A stretch of DNA of 12,110 nucleotides from Lachnospiraceae bacterium (GCA_019423745.1 JAHZAV010000052.1:1-12110); one strand, 5' to 3'; shown: positions 1 through 6,443, numbered from the stretch's first letter. Notes: generated by a model not told the origin, from the sequence alone. Numbers and translations are program-made.

Positions 1-7
1 ACAGAGC

Positions 8-60
8 GAGGGTGCCGCTCAATCATCTAATTTGATGATTTTGCGACACCCTCTTGTTAT
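8..60 (+). terminator. Long imperfect hairpin, probable terminator of a gene upstream of the window
   Basis: GAGGGTG (8-14) pairs with CACCCTC (47-53). CGC/GCG pairing follows across one mismatch, and an inner arm AATCATC (21-27) pairs with GATGATT (34-40) around a 6-nt loop. The tail after the stem (TTGTTAT) is only modestly U-rich, so it is a weaker match to a Rho-independent terminator than the one after pckA. The gene it would serve lies outside the window. It could instead be a bidirectional terminator or a stable mRNA 3' end. Confidence 0.6.
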
Positions 61-79
61 ATGATTAACATTTTTTTTG

Positions 80-108
80 TTGATTTTTTGATAGTGTTCC
101 TGTATAAT
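80..108 (+). promoter_or_regulatory. Sigma-A-type promoter of pckA
   Basis: A -35 element TTGATT (80-85) and a perfect -10 TATAAT (103-108) are separated by 17 bp. Transcription would start near 115, leaving a leader of about 109 nt before pckA. A second TATAAT at 114-119 has no -35 at suitable spacing, so it is less likely to be used. I found no clear catabolite-repression (cre) box by eye. Confidence 0.7.
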
Positions 109-121
109 GTGACTATAATGG

Positions 122-146
122 ATTTCCTTTTGAAATAATAGGAAAT
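122..146. repeat. Inverted repeat in the pckA leader
   Basis: ATTTCCT (122-128) and AGGAAAT (140-146) form a perfect 7-bp inverted repeat around a 12-nt AT-rich loop, just downstream of the inferred transcription start. It could be a repressor operator or an mRNA hairpin. The 3' arm could also pair with ATTTTCC further down the leader (178-184), so two folds may compete. The function is inferred only from position. Confidence 0.4.
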
Positions 147-223
147 ACGCCGGGTTTCAGATTATATTTTTATATTGATTTTCCGGGCCATAATACTATA
201 GAAAGAAAGAGGTTGAGCGTAAC

Positions 224-1828
224 ATGTCAAAGATTGATTTAACAAAGTATGGTATTACAGGAACCACAGAAATTGTTCATAACCCTTCTTATGAAATGCT
301 GTTTGAGGAGGAGACAAATCCCAACCTGGAAGGTTATGACAAAGGCCAGGTAAGTGAACTTGGTGCAGTAAATGTTATGACAGGTATTTATACAGGTCGT
401 TCACCAAAAGATAAATATATCGTGATGGATGAAAACTCAAAAGATACTGTTTGGTGGACATCAGACGAATATAAAAATGATAATCATCCGGCAACTCAGG
501 AAGCGTGGAAAGAAGTAAAAGACATTGCTCTTTCAGAACTTTCTAATAAGAGATTGTTTGTAATAGATGCATTCTGCGGTGCAAATAAAGATACACGTAT
601 GGCAATTCGCTTCATCATGGAAGTGGCATGGCAGGCTCATTTTGTTACAAATATGTTCATTCGTCCAACAGCAGAAGAATTGGAAAACTTTGAGCCGGAT
701 TTTGTTGTTTACAATGCGTCTAAAGCTAAAGTTGAAAATTATAAGGAACTGGGACTTGGATCAGAAACTGCAGTTATGTTTAATATTACAAGTCGTGAGC
801 AGGTTATCGTAAACACATGGTACGGCGGAGAAATGAAAAAGGGTATGTTCTCAATGATGAACTACTATCTGCCTCTGAAGGGAATTGCTTCCATGCACTG
901 CTCTGCAAATACAGATATGAATGGAGAAAACACAGCTATCTTCTTTGGACTTTCAGGAACAGGAAAAACAACACTTTCTACAGATCCTAAGAGACTTCTG
1001 ATTGGTGATGATGAGCATGGCTGGGATGACAATGGTATCTTCAACTTTGAAGGTGGATGTTATGCAAAAGTTATCGATCTTGATAAAGATTCTGAACCGG
1101 ACATCTACAATGCTATCAAACGGAATGCTCTTTTAGAGAACGTTACATTGGATAAAGAAGGAAAGATCGATTTCACAGATAAGAGTGTAACAGAGAATAC
1201 TCGTGTATCCTATCCGATCGATCACATTGAAAAAATTGTTCGTCCTGTTTCAGCAGCTCCTGCAGCAAAGAATGTGATTTTCCTGTCGGCAGACGCATTT
1301 GGAGTACTTCCTCCAGTATCAGTTCTGACACCAGAGCAGACAGAATATTATTTCCTGTCTGGATTTACAGCAAAACTTGCAGGAACAGAACGTGGTATCA
1401 CAGAGCCGACACCTACTTTCTCTGCATGCTTTGGACAGGCATTCCTGGAGCTTCATCCAACAAAATATGCAGAAGAGCTTGTTAAGAGAATGAAAGAAAG
1501 TGGAGCGAAAGCTTATCTTGTTAATACAGGATGGAATGGAACAGGAAAACGTATCTCTATTAAAGATACTCGTGGTATCATCGATGCAATTCTTGACGGA
1601 TCAATCCTGACTGCACCGACTAAAAAGATTCCGTACTTCAACTTTGAAGTTCCAACAGAACTTCCAGGTGTAGATCCGGCAATTCTGGATCCTCGCGACA
1701 CTTATGCAGATGCAGCAGAGTGGGAAGAGAAAGCAAAAGATCTTGCACAGCGTTTCAACAAGAATTTTGCAAAATATGAAGGAAATGAAATCGGTAAAGC
1801 ACTGGTTGCTGCTGGTCCGCAGTTATAA
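224..1828 (+). CDS. pckA: Phosphoenolpyruvate carboxykinase (ATP)
   Basis: This cytoplasmic enzyme interconverts oxaloacetate plus ATP with phosphoenolpyruvate, CO2 and ADP. It serves gluconeogenesis, or in some anaerobes CO2 fixation toward oxaloacetate and succinate. The protein is 534 residues, normal for the ATP-dependent family. The substrate loop YTGRSPKDKY (Arg59) is present. The phosphate-binding loop GLSGTGKT is at about 242-249. The metal-binding kinase-2 stretch LIGDDEHGWDD starts near 259 and is followed by GGCYAK. All signature residues I know are intact. The ATG at 224 has an AAAGAGG ribosome site 11 nt upstream, slightly far but acceptable. The gene stands alone, with its own promoter and a strong terminator 13 nt after the stop. 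Direction of flux cannot be read from the sequence. Confidence 0.97.
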   Translation: MSKIDLTKYGITGTTEIVHNPSYEMLFEEETNPNLEGYDKGQVSELGAVNVMTGIYTGRSPKDKYIVMDENSKDTVWWTSDEYKNDNHPATQEAWKEVKDIALSELSNKRLFVIDAFCGANKDTRMAIRFIMEVAWQAHFVTNMFIRPTAEELENFEPDFVVYNASKAKVENYKELGLGSETAVMFNITSREQVIVNTWYGGEMKKGMFSMMNYYLPLKGIASMHCSANTDMNGENTAIFFGLSGTGKTTLSTDPKRLLIGDDEHGWDDNGIFNFEGGCYAKVIDLDKDSEPDIYNAIKRNALLENVTLDKEGKIDFTDKSVTENTRVSYPIDHIEKIVRPVSAAPAAKNVIFLSADAFGVLPPVSVLTPEQTEYYFLSGFTAKLAGTERGITEPTPTFSACFGQAFLELHPTKYAEELVKRMKESGAKAYLVNTGWNGTGKRISIKDTRGIIDAILDGSILTAPTKKIPYFNFEVPTELPGVDPAILDPRDTYADAAEWEEKAKDLAQRFNKNFAKYEGNEIGKALVAAGPQL

Positions 1829-1840
1829 GAATAAAGGAAA

Positions 1841-1875
1841 AACTTCCTGGCAATTTGCCGGGAAGTTTTTTTATT
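1841..1875 (+). terminator. Rho-independent terminator of pckA
   Basis: AACTTCCTGGC (1841-1851) pairs with GCCGGGAAGTT (1857-1867) across a 5-nt AATTT loop, with one G-U pair. A run of T follows, and the A-run before the stem can extend the pairing. It sits just after the pckA stop and separates pckA from the next gene. Confidence 0.93.
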
Positions 1876-1936
1876 GTTTTAATGTTCTGCATAACGCATT
1901 GAGGTTTTATTATGCAGGCCGCTTAAGGAAGGCAAG

Positions 1937-1965
1937 CTGACATTCTAAGGAAGATAGGCTATAAT
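1937..1965 (+). promoter_or_regulatory. Sigma-A-type promoter of the diguanylate cyclase gene
   Basis: CTGACA (1937-1942) matches the -35 consensus at five of six positions. TATAAT (1960-1965) is perfect, and the spacer is 17 bp. The inferred transcription start near 1972 leaves a short leader of about 28 nt before the ATG at 2000. A vegetative promoter this strong suggests substantial expression in growing cells unless a repressor acts. Confidence 0.7.
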
Positions 1966-1999
1966 ATAAATATACAGATGTAAGAGAGGACTGATGCAG

Positions 2000-3370
2000 A
2001 TGGAGAAAGATTTTATCATTGATACCAGTAAAAGCAGAGAACAGACAGTAATAGAACTGACCAGTTATCTCCTGCATAAACATTATTGTGAAAATGATGT
2101 AGAGGCAATTGTAGAGTGGTTTGATGATTCGTTTACATGGATTGGTACTGCAGAACATGAGTATGGGGTAGGGAACGAATTAGTTGCAGAAATATTTAGA
2201 GAGTTTGAAGGGAAAGTACCAAAGTGTGATATTTCAGATGAACATTATGATGCGATTGAAATTACACCAGAAGTATACGTGGTGAGCGGCAGATTGTGGA
2301 TTGTAACTGCTCCCTCAGAAGATGTTTATTTACGTGTGCACCAGCGGATTTCTACCGTATTCCATTGGAATAATGAAAAATTACGGTGTAGTCATATTCA
2401 TATCTCCAATCCTTATATTGAGATGGATGCTGATGATGTGGGATTTCCGACAAAAATGGCAAAACAATCGTATGAATATCTGCAGGAATGTGTAGAGGAA
2501 CAAAAAAAGAAAATTGCGGAACAGACAGCGGAATTGACCAGCATTTATAATACGGTACCCTGTGTTATTACAAGGGTTTTCAGACATAAGAAAGAATATG
2601 GGCTTTTAACTTTTAATCGGGCATTGGTAGAACTGCTGGGAAAGAGTGAAGAAGAAATTGCCGATATGGATTGGACGAAGGGCTTTTGTTATGAGGTAAT
2701 GGAGGAAGATGTTACCGCTGTGGAAAAATCGCTAGAGAGCTTAAAAAAGGTGGGTGATTTTTCCTGTGTAGATTACAGGGTGAAAAACAGTTTGGGAGAA
2801 TGGAGATATCTTAGCAGTAATAACTTGCTGGTTCATGAAGATGAAAGAGGGCAGGTTATCCAGAAGATTGCCTTTGACATTACAAAAAGGGCAGAGTTGG
2901 AAATAATTCTGCAGAAAAAAAGTTATGAAGATTCTTTGACAGGCCTGTTTAATCGTAATAAATTTAATCAGGAGATGGAAAATCATCAGGAGAAACAGCA
3001 CCTGGGTGTAGTCTGTCTTGACATTAATGGATTAAAGGAGGTAAATGACAGATGGGGACACAGAGCTGGCGATGACTTGATTTGTAGAACGGCAAAGCAT
3101 ATCAGTCGACATTTTTCCGGAAGGGCCTATCGTATCGGTGGAGATGAGTTTGTTGTGATGGATAGCGACAGGAATGAAGAAGAGTTTTGGGCTGTAATCA
3201 ATGCTTTAAGAGTGGATATGGAACAGGATGAAATTCATGTTTCAGTGGGAGTTTCGTGGCGTGATTCGGGTTGCAACCCGAAAGAACAGCTTCATGAGGC
3301 GGATATGCGGATGTATGAGGATAAAACAAAATATTATAGCGATAAAAAACATGATCGCAGAAAAAGATAG
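2000..3370 (+). CDS. Diguanylate cyclase with SnoaL-like, PAS and GGDEF domains
   Basis: Predicted to make cyclic di-GMP from two GTP under control of two sensory domains. Residues about 10-135 resemble a SnoaL/NTF2-like ligand-binding fold. A helical linker at about 150-175 (LQECVEEQKKKIAEQ) looks like a coiled coil. Residues about 175-295 look like a PAS/PAC sensor ending in FDITKRAELE. The catalytic domain starts at DSLTGLFNR (about 311), has LDINGLKEVND and GHRAGDD, and carries an intact GGDEF at 380-384. The stretch before GGDEF reads HFSG where the RxxD inhibitory site would be, so classic product inhibition is probably absent. There is no EAL or HD-GYP domain, signal peptide or membrane segment. 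I chose ATG 2000 (456 aa): GAGAGGA is 9 nt upstream of it but only 3 nt from the ATG at 1994. The ligands are unknown. Confidence 0.9.
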   Translation: MEKDFIIDTSKSREQTVIELTSYLLHKHYCENDVEAIVEWFDDSFTWIGTAEHEYGVGNELVAEIFREFEGKVPKCDISDEHYDAIEITPEVYVVSGRLWIVTAPSEDVYLRVHQRISTVFHWNNEKLRCSHIHISNPYIEMDADDVGFPTKMAKQSYEYLQECVEEQKKKIAEQTAELTSIYNTVPCVITRVFRHKKEYGLLTFNRALVELLGKSEEEIADMDWTKGFCYEVMEEDVTAVEKSLESLKKVGDFSCVDYRVKNSLGEWRYLSSNNLLVHEDERGQVIQKIAFDITKRAELEIILQKKSYEDSLTGLFNRNKFNQEMENHQEKQHLGVVCLDINGLKEVNDRWGHRAGDDLICRTAKHISRHFSGRAYRIGGDEFVVMDSDRNEEEFWAVINALRVDMEQDEIHVSVGVSWRDSGCNPKEQLHEADMRMYEDKTKYYSDKKHDRRKR

Positions 3371-3493
3371 CGTTTTAGAAAGTCAGATTTCAGGGAGGTG
3401 CGGAGAACGAATAGGTTCTAACAACAGAGAATTTAATAAATTGAGAATAATAATGTACCTAGGAAGCCGAAAAATGGAGTGTGTATATTTGGG
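3371..3493. other. Intergenic stretch with no recognised feature
   Basis: Between the diguanylate cyclase stop and the 6S promoter I see no convincing hairpin with a T-run, no ribosome site with a credible gene, and no repeat. A short frame crossing this stretch begins inside the cyclase gene and looks like chance. No terminator for the cyclase gene is evident, so its transcript may run into the 6S RNA region. Confidence 0.5.
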
Positions 3494-3522
3494 TTGAAAA
3501 CTGGAGAATAATAGAGTATAAT
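3494..3522 (+). promoter_or_regulatory. Sigma-A-type promoter of the 6S RNA gene
   Basis: TTGAAA (3494-3499) and a perfect TATAAT (3517-3522) are separated by 17 bp. Transcription would begin near 3529, about 25-30 nt before the closing stem of the RNA, which would fit a short 5' precursor extension. No good protein-coding frame starts downstream before spoIID, consistent with a promoter for a non-coding RNA. Confidence 0.7.
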
Positions 3523-3553
3523 ACTTTTAGAAAACCTGGGATGCACGATAATT

Positions 3554-3724
3554 CCTGTAATTTTGAACCTACAAAACTTTAAACGGGACTCTTATTATCT
3601 CTGTAATATGTCATGCCCCCGATCGCGGAGGGGAAGACAGAAAAGCAGATGCGGACACCCACCTGGCTACGGCTAGGAGTCAAAATACAGGAACCGGCAT
3701 TTTGGGTATGTACAAAAGATAAAG
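3554..3724 (+). ncRNA. ssrS: 6S RNA (RNA polymerase-binding regulatory RNA), probable
   Basis: 6S RNA mimics an open promoter and binds sigma-A RNA polymerase, damping transcription in stationary phase. The region has its own promoter and terminator and no coding frame. It folds as one long interrupted hairpin: TTTTGAAC (3561-3568) pairs with GTACAAAA (3710-3717) with one mismatch, CTGTA (3601-3605) with TACAG (3686-3690), and an apical hairpin CCTGGC (3662-3667) with GCTAGG (3672-3677) is flanked by GAC/GTC. Blocks such as AAACGGGACT, GTCATGCCCC, GCGGAGGGGAAGAC and GGACACCCACCTGG resemble clostridial 6S RNAs as I remember them, and the ACCT segment matches the similar place in the E. coli RNA. 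The ends are estimates; the 5' end may be as early as 3529. A covariance search with the Rfam 6S model would settle it. Confidence 0.77.
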
Positions 3725-3754
3725 GGCAGCAGCGCATATGCGGCTGCCTTTTTT
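3725..3754 (+). terminator. Rho-independent terminator of the 6S RNA gene
   Basis: GGCAGC (3725-3730) pairs with GCTGCC (3743-3748). An inner CGC/GCG stem closes an ATAT loop, and the hairpin is followed by six T (3749-3754). The loop doubles as the -35 core of the candidate sigma-E promoter for the next gene. Confidence 0.9.
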
Positions 3755-3762
3755 CATACATT
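3734..3762 (+). promoter_or_regulatory. Candidate sigma-E (mother-cell) promoter of spoIID
   Basis: GCATATG (3734-3740) matches the sigma-E -35 consensus (about kmATATT) except at its last base. After a 14-bp spacer, CATACATT (3755-3762) matches the -10 consensus CATACA-T. The inferred start near 3769 gives a leader of about 25 nt with the ribosome site well placed. In Bacillus subtilis spoIID is a known sigma-E gene, so motif and gene agree. I see no sigma-A promoter between the 6S terminator and the start codon. Confidence 0.55.
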
Positions 3763-3793
3763 TAGAGAAAAGAAACGGACAAGAGGCAAAAGA

Positions 3794-5101
3794 TTGAAAA
3801 GAAAAGTTTATGGAAGATACATGATAGCTATTTTTATATGGATTCTGCTTATAACAGGAATGGTAAGAATCCTTTCAGATCAAAAAGGAGGAATTGGAGG
3901 AAGCAAAACAGAAAGCGATCTTCAATTAGGACAGGAGGAAAAGCAGGGTGTTTCTGGTGATGCTATTCGTGTCCTTATCATGACAGATGGATATCAGTCA
4001 GAAATTCATTCAGAAGTAAGAGTTTCCTCACCAAATGGTTTAAAGATTAGCTGCGAAGGAGAAACAATTGAGTGGAATAAAGGAGAAAGTTGTCAAATAC
4101 TGCCTGATGATATAAGGTTTCAGAAAGGAAATGTTAGAATAGAACCTTTAAATGACGGAGGGGAAATTGTTCTGGAAAGTATCTCCAGAGGATATGGTAC
4201 CCCCTCTTATGCGGGGATACTGGAATTGCGTGCCGCATCAGGAGGAATTGCAATTGTCAATGAGCTTTCAGTGGAGGACTATCTGTGTAGAGTTGTTCCG
4301 AGTGAGATGCCGGCTTCCTATGAATTGGAAGCGTTAAAAGCACAGGCTGTGTGTGCAAGAAGTTATGCAAGAAGGCAGATGGAAAGTTATGGATATCCAG
4401 AATATGAAGCCCATGTTAATGACAGTACAGATTTTCAGGTATATAACAATAGTCAGGCACAAGAGAGAGCTTCAAAAGCGGTGCTTGAGACAGCAGGGGA
4501 AGTTGTAAAGTATAAAGGAACCATTGCTACTACATATTATTATTCTACGTCCTGTGGCAAAACTACAAGCATGGAAGCCTGGGGGAATGCGCCTAATGAG
4601 GGGAATGGATATCTTCAAAGCGTTTCTGTATGCAGCGATAATGGGCAGGACTACGAGGAAGATCTTCCATGGTATCGCTGGGAGGCTGTCATTCCTGTTG
4701 ATACCTTGTCACAGCTGATATCTCAAAATACTGGAACAGATGTGGGAACACTGACTCAGTTAGAAGTGACAAAGAGAGCACCGGGAGATGCGGCTATAGA
4801 AATTATAGCTACTGGTGATAAAAATACGGTGACAGTTCAAACAGAAAATAAGATCCGCAGTGCTCTTGGCGGAAGTGGTTATCAGATCACGAAGAATGAT
4901 GGATCACAGATCAACAGCAGTACGCTTTTGCCAAGTGCATTTTTTACGGTTGAAAAGCAGGATGGTGCTTTTGTGATCAGAGGCGGTGGATTCGGCCATG
5001 GAATTGGAATGAGCCAAAATGGGGCGAATGAAATGGCAAAACAAGGGAAAAATTATCAGGAGATATTAAAGCTTTTTTATCATGGGGTAGAAATAGAATA
5101 G
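3794..5101 (+). CDS. spoIID: SpoIID-type sporulation lytic transglycosylase
   Basis: SpoIID cuts peptidoglycan glycan strands during engulfment of the forespore and works with SpoIIP and SpoIIM at the mother-cell membrane. One N-terminal membrane segment lies at about 9-27, with the rest outside. Family marks are VVPSEMP (Glu171 in the position of the catalytic glutamate), LEALKAQAVCARSYA soon after, YYYSTSCG at about 248-255 and a C-terminal GHGIGMSQNGA at about 401-411. At 435 aa it is longer than the B. subtilis protein, with extra sequence before the catalytic domain. The start is TTG: AAGAGG lies 7 nt upstream, whereas the next in-frame ATG (3821) lacks a good site. The neighbouring sigma-E-type promoter supports a sporulation role. 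LytB-like amidase enhancers share this domain, so a related wall function is possible. Confidence 0.88.
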   Translation: MKRKVYGRYMIAIFIWILLITGMVRILSDQKGGIGGSKTESDLQLGQEEKQGVSGDAIRVLIMTDGYQSEIHSEVRVSSPNGLKISCEGETIEWNKGESCQILPDDIRFQKGNVRIEPLNDGGEIVLESISRGYGTPSYAGILELRAASGGIAIVNELSVEDYLCRVVPSEMPASYELEALKAQAVCARSYARRQMESYGYPEYEAHVNDSTDFQVYNNSQAQERASKAVLETAGEVVKYKGTIATTYYYSTSCGKTTSMEAWGNAPNEGNGYLQSVSVCSDNGQDYEEDLPWYRWEAVIPVDTLSQLISQNTGTDVGTLTQLEVTKRAPGDAAIEIIATGDKNTVTVQTENKIRSALGGSGYQITKNDGSQINSSTLLPSAFFTVEKQDGAFVIRGGGFGHGIGMSQNGANEMAKQGKNYQEILKLFYHGVEIE

Positions 5102-5102
5102 C

Positions 5103-5131
5103 TTGAATAAAATTTCCACTGATGGTATGAT
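5103..5131 (+). promoter_or_regulatory. Possible sigma-A promoter of the YihY-family gene
   Basis: TTGAAT (5103-5108) and TATGAT (5126-5131) are 17 bp apart, directly after the spoIID stop. Transcription would begin near 5138, about 22 nt before the ATG at 5160. The match is moderate and the area is AT-rich, so this could be chance. If real, the downstream gene is expressed independently of sporulation. Confidence 0.42.
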
Positions 5132-5159
5132 TGCACTAGAAAAACGGCGGGGGAAAGAG

Positions 5160-5984
5160 ATGTTTAAAAAAGTTTTCCAGAAAGCAGTAACAGTATCTGA
5201 AGAAGTGACAAAAGCACATGTTGGCGCATATGCAGCACAGTCAGCATATTTTTTTATGCTCTGTATGATTCCTATTATTCTTCTTTTGCTGACTTTGGTA
5301 CAGTATACACCAGTTACAAAAGCGGATGTGATGACAGCAGTGATGCAAGTATTTCCTTCTTCCGTAGATTCTTTGATCATATCTATTGTCAATCAGGTTT
5401 ATAATCAATCTATGGGAGTTATTCCTATAACCATTATCGTGGCATTGTGGTCGGCAGGAAAAGGGGTTTTGGCAATGACTTCTGGTTTAAACTGCATATA
5501 CGAATGTCCGGAAACAAGAAATTATATTTTTCTTCGGATTCGTTCCACTATATATACAGTGCTTTTTATTATCGTAATTCTTCTGCTTCTTGTTGTATCT
5601 GTTTTTGGTAATTCGCTGAATATTTTTATTTCCACTCATGCGAAATTTCTGAAACCTCTGGCAGATTGGACGATTGATAAGAGGACTTTGATTACTCCTA
5701 TTGTTCTTATGGGATTTTCGCTTTTGATTTATAAGTTTCTGCCTAACCGAAAAGACAGGTTTGTAAGACAAATCCCAGGTTCAGTTTTTACTGCCATTGG
5801 CTGGATGGTTATTTCGTGGGTATTCTCTGTGTATGTGGATATTTTTCAGGGATTTTCCAATATGTATGGCAGTTTAACGACAATTGTTTTGATTATGCTC
5901 TGGCTGTATTTTTGTATGTATAGTATTTTGCTGGGGGGAGAATTTAATAAGCTTTTAGGAGATAAAATCTTTCCAACGGAATAG
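5160..5984 (+). CDS. YihY/BrkB family integral membrane protein
   Basis: A polytopic inner-membrane protein of the YihY/BrkB (formerly UPF0761) family, whose biochemical role is not established. The name's link to ribonuclease BN is historical and not supported. The start at 5160 gives 274 aa with about six hydrophobic segments. Family marks are AYAAQSAYFFMLCMIPIILL near 23-42, WSAGKGVLAMTSGLNCIYE at about 97-115, IYKFLPNRK, and near the C-terminus YGSLTTIVLIMLWLYF followed by LLGGEFNKLLG. The frame is open up to a TTG at 5103, but that codon lacks a ribosome site and overlaps a possible promoter. ATG 5160 follows a G-rich GGGGGAAAGAG stretch, an imperfect but usable site. It lies 58 nt after spoIID and could also be read from the sporulation promoter. 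No terminator follows. Confidence 0.85.
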   Translation: MFKKVFQKAVTVSEEVTKAHVGAYAAQSAYFFMLCMIPIILLLLTLVQYTPVTKADVMTAVMQVFPSSVDSLIISIVNQVYNQSMGVIPITIIVALWSAGKGVLAMTSGLNCIYECPETRNYIFLRIRSTIYTVLFIIVILLLLVVSVFGNSLNIFISTHAKFLKPLADWTIDKRTLITPIVLMGFSLLIYKFLPNRKDRFVRQIPGSVFTAIGWMVISWVFSVYVDIFQGFSNMYGSLTTIVLIMLWLYFCMYSILLGGEFNKLLGDKIFPTE

Positions 5985-5992
5985 CTTTTGGC

Positions 5993-6020
5993 TTGACATC
6001 CCGTAAGCTTGTGTTACAAT
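5993..6020 (+). promoter_or_regulatory. Strong promoter of the pheS-pheT-queA unit
   Basis: A perfect -35 TTGACA (5993-5998) and a -10 TACAAT (6015-6020) are separated by 16 bp. TG at 6012-6013 gives an extended -10. This is one of the best promoters in the window and begins 9 nt after the preceding stop codon. Constitutive initiation with control by the downstream T-box is the usual arrangement. Confidence 0.82.
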
Positions 6021-6044
6021 GGATAAAGTAATTTACATTATAAA

Positions 6045-6306
6045 AGCTTTGACCGTGTAAGTAGTGATCCGTTTTCCGGCAGAGAGAGGAAATCAAAAGG
6101 CTGAAAGTTTCCTTGGGTTCAGACGGTGAATGAATTTCCCACGTGAGCTGCATATCTGAACCGGAGGGCTAAGGCCTTTAAGAAGTAGGATGTGCCGTTT
6201 TCATGCACGTTACGCATAATATGAGAGCCTGTCGGCAGAAGTCGTTCAGGAATCAGGGTGGTACCGCGGGTTATGCCTCGTCCCTTTTTAGGGAGGGGCT
6301 TTTTTT
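6045..6306 (+). promoter_or_regulatory. T-box riboswitch sensing uncharged tRNA-Phe
   Basis: This leader binds uncharged tRNA and then lets transcription continue. Stem I is closed by AGCT (6045-6048) with AGCT (6146-6149) and CGTG with CACG, and contains a CAGAGAGAGG stretch. On its 3' side TTTC (6135-6138) supplies a Phe codon in either register, UUC at 6136-6138 being the likelier specifier. The T-box is at 6255-6268: AGGG, bulge TGGTACC, then GCG. This can pair with CGTCCCT (6279-6285) as the antiterminator. The bulge bases TGGT match an ACCA tRNA tail, correct for tRNA-Phe. The same CGTCCCT bases form the 5' arm of the terminator, so the two folds exclude each other. The downstream pheST genes agree with the Phe specifier. 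Confidence 0.95.
6275..6306 (+). terminator. Regulated terminator of the T-box leader
   Basis: GCCTC (6275-6279), a bulged G, and TCCCT (6281-6285) pair with AGGGA (6290-6294) and GGGGC (6295-6299) around a TTTT loop. Seven T follow. It forms when tRNA-Phe is charged and is prevented by the antiterminator. Confidence 0.93.
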
Positions 6307-6443
6307 ATTATGATATAAAAAGTCTTTAGGACTAAGATACAAAAGTCCCTCAAGATTGGTGAAGGGTTATTTTACCCGACACTGTCAGAGAGTCTCATTT
6401 GCGAGATTTTAATTCTTATATTTTTATGAAAAGGAGAAGAAGG
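6307..6443 (+). other. Extra leader between the T-box terminator and pheS
   Basis: About 137 nt separate the T-box terminator from the pheS start, with no gene I can support. Several short hairpins are possible: GGACT with AGTCC; CCCTCA with TGAAGGG, allowing one bulged base; GGGT (6364-6367) with ACCC (6374-6377); and TCTC with GAGA (6393-6406), followed by TTTT. The second and third share GGG bases, so they compete. No T-box or other known riboswitch motif is repeated here. It may be a processed leader or an unrecognised second control element. Confidence 0.4.

Noticed and set aside
114..119. A second TATAAT downstream of the pckA -10
   Set aside because: No -35-like hexamer lies at 16-18 bp; the best nearby TTGATA is 20 bp away.
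1994..1999. ATG at 1994 as the diguanylate cyclase start
   Set aside because: GAGAGGA ends only 3 nt before it, too close for initiation, while the ATG at 2000 has a 9-nt spacing.
3228..3497. An 89-codon + strand frame overlapping the end of the diguanylate cyclase
   Set aside because: It starts inside the GGDEF domain in another frame, has no ribosome site, resembles nothing I know, and ends in the 6S promoter region.
3579..3761. A 60-codon minus-strand frame across the 6S region
   Set aside because: The + strand has a matched promoter, RNA fold and terminator; the minus-strand frame has no ribosome site and reads through the terminator palindrome.
5066..5392. A 108-codon minus-strand frame over the spoIID end and the YihY-family gene
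   Set aside because: Antisense shadow of genuine coding sequence with clear family motifs on the + strand; no promoter or ribosome site seen.
6359..6412. A 17-codon GTG-started frame with three Phe codons before pheS, resembling a Phe leader peptide
   Set aside because: No ribosome site precedes the GTG, the Phe codons are scattered rather than clustered, and the T-box already explains Phe-dependent control.
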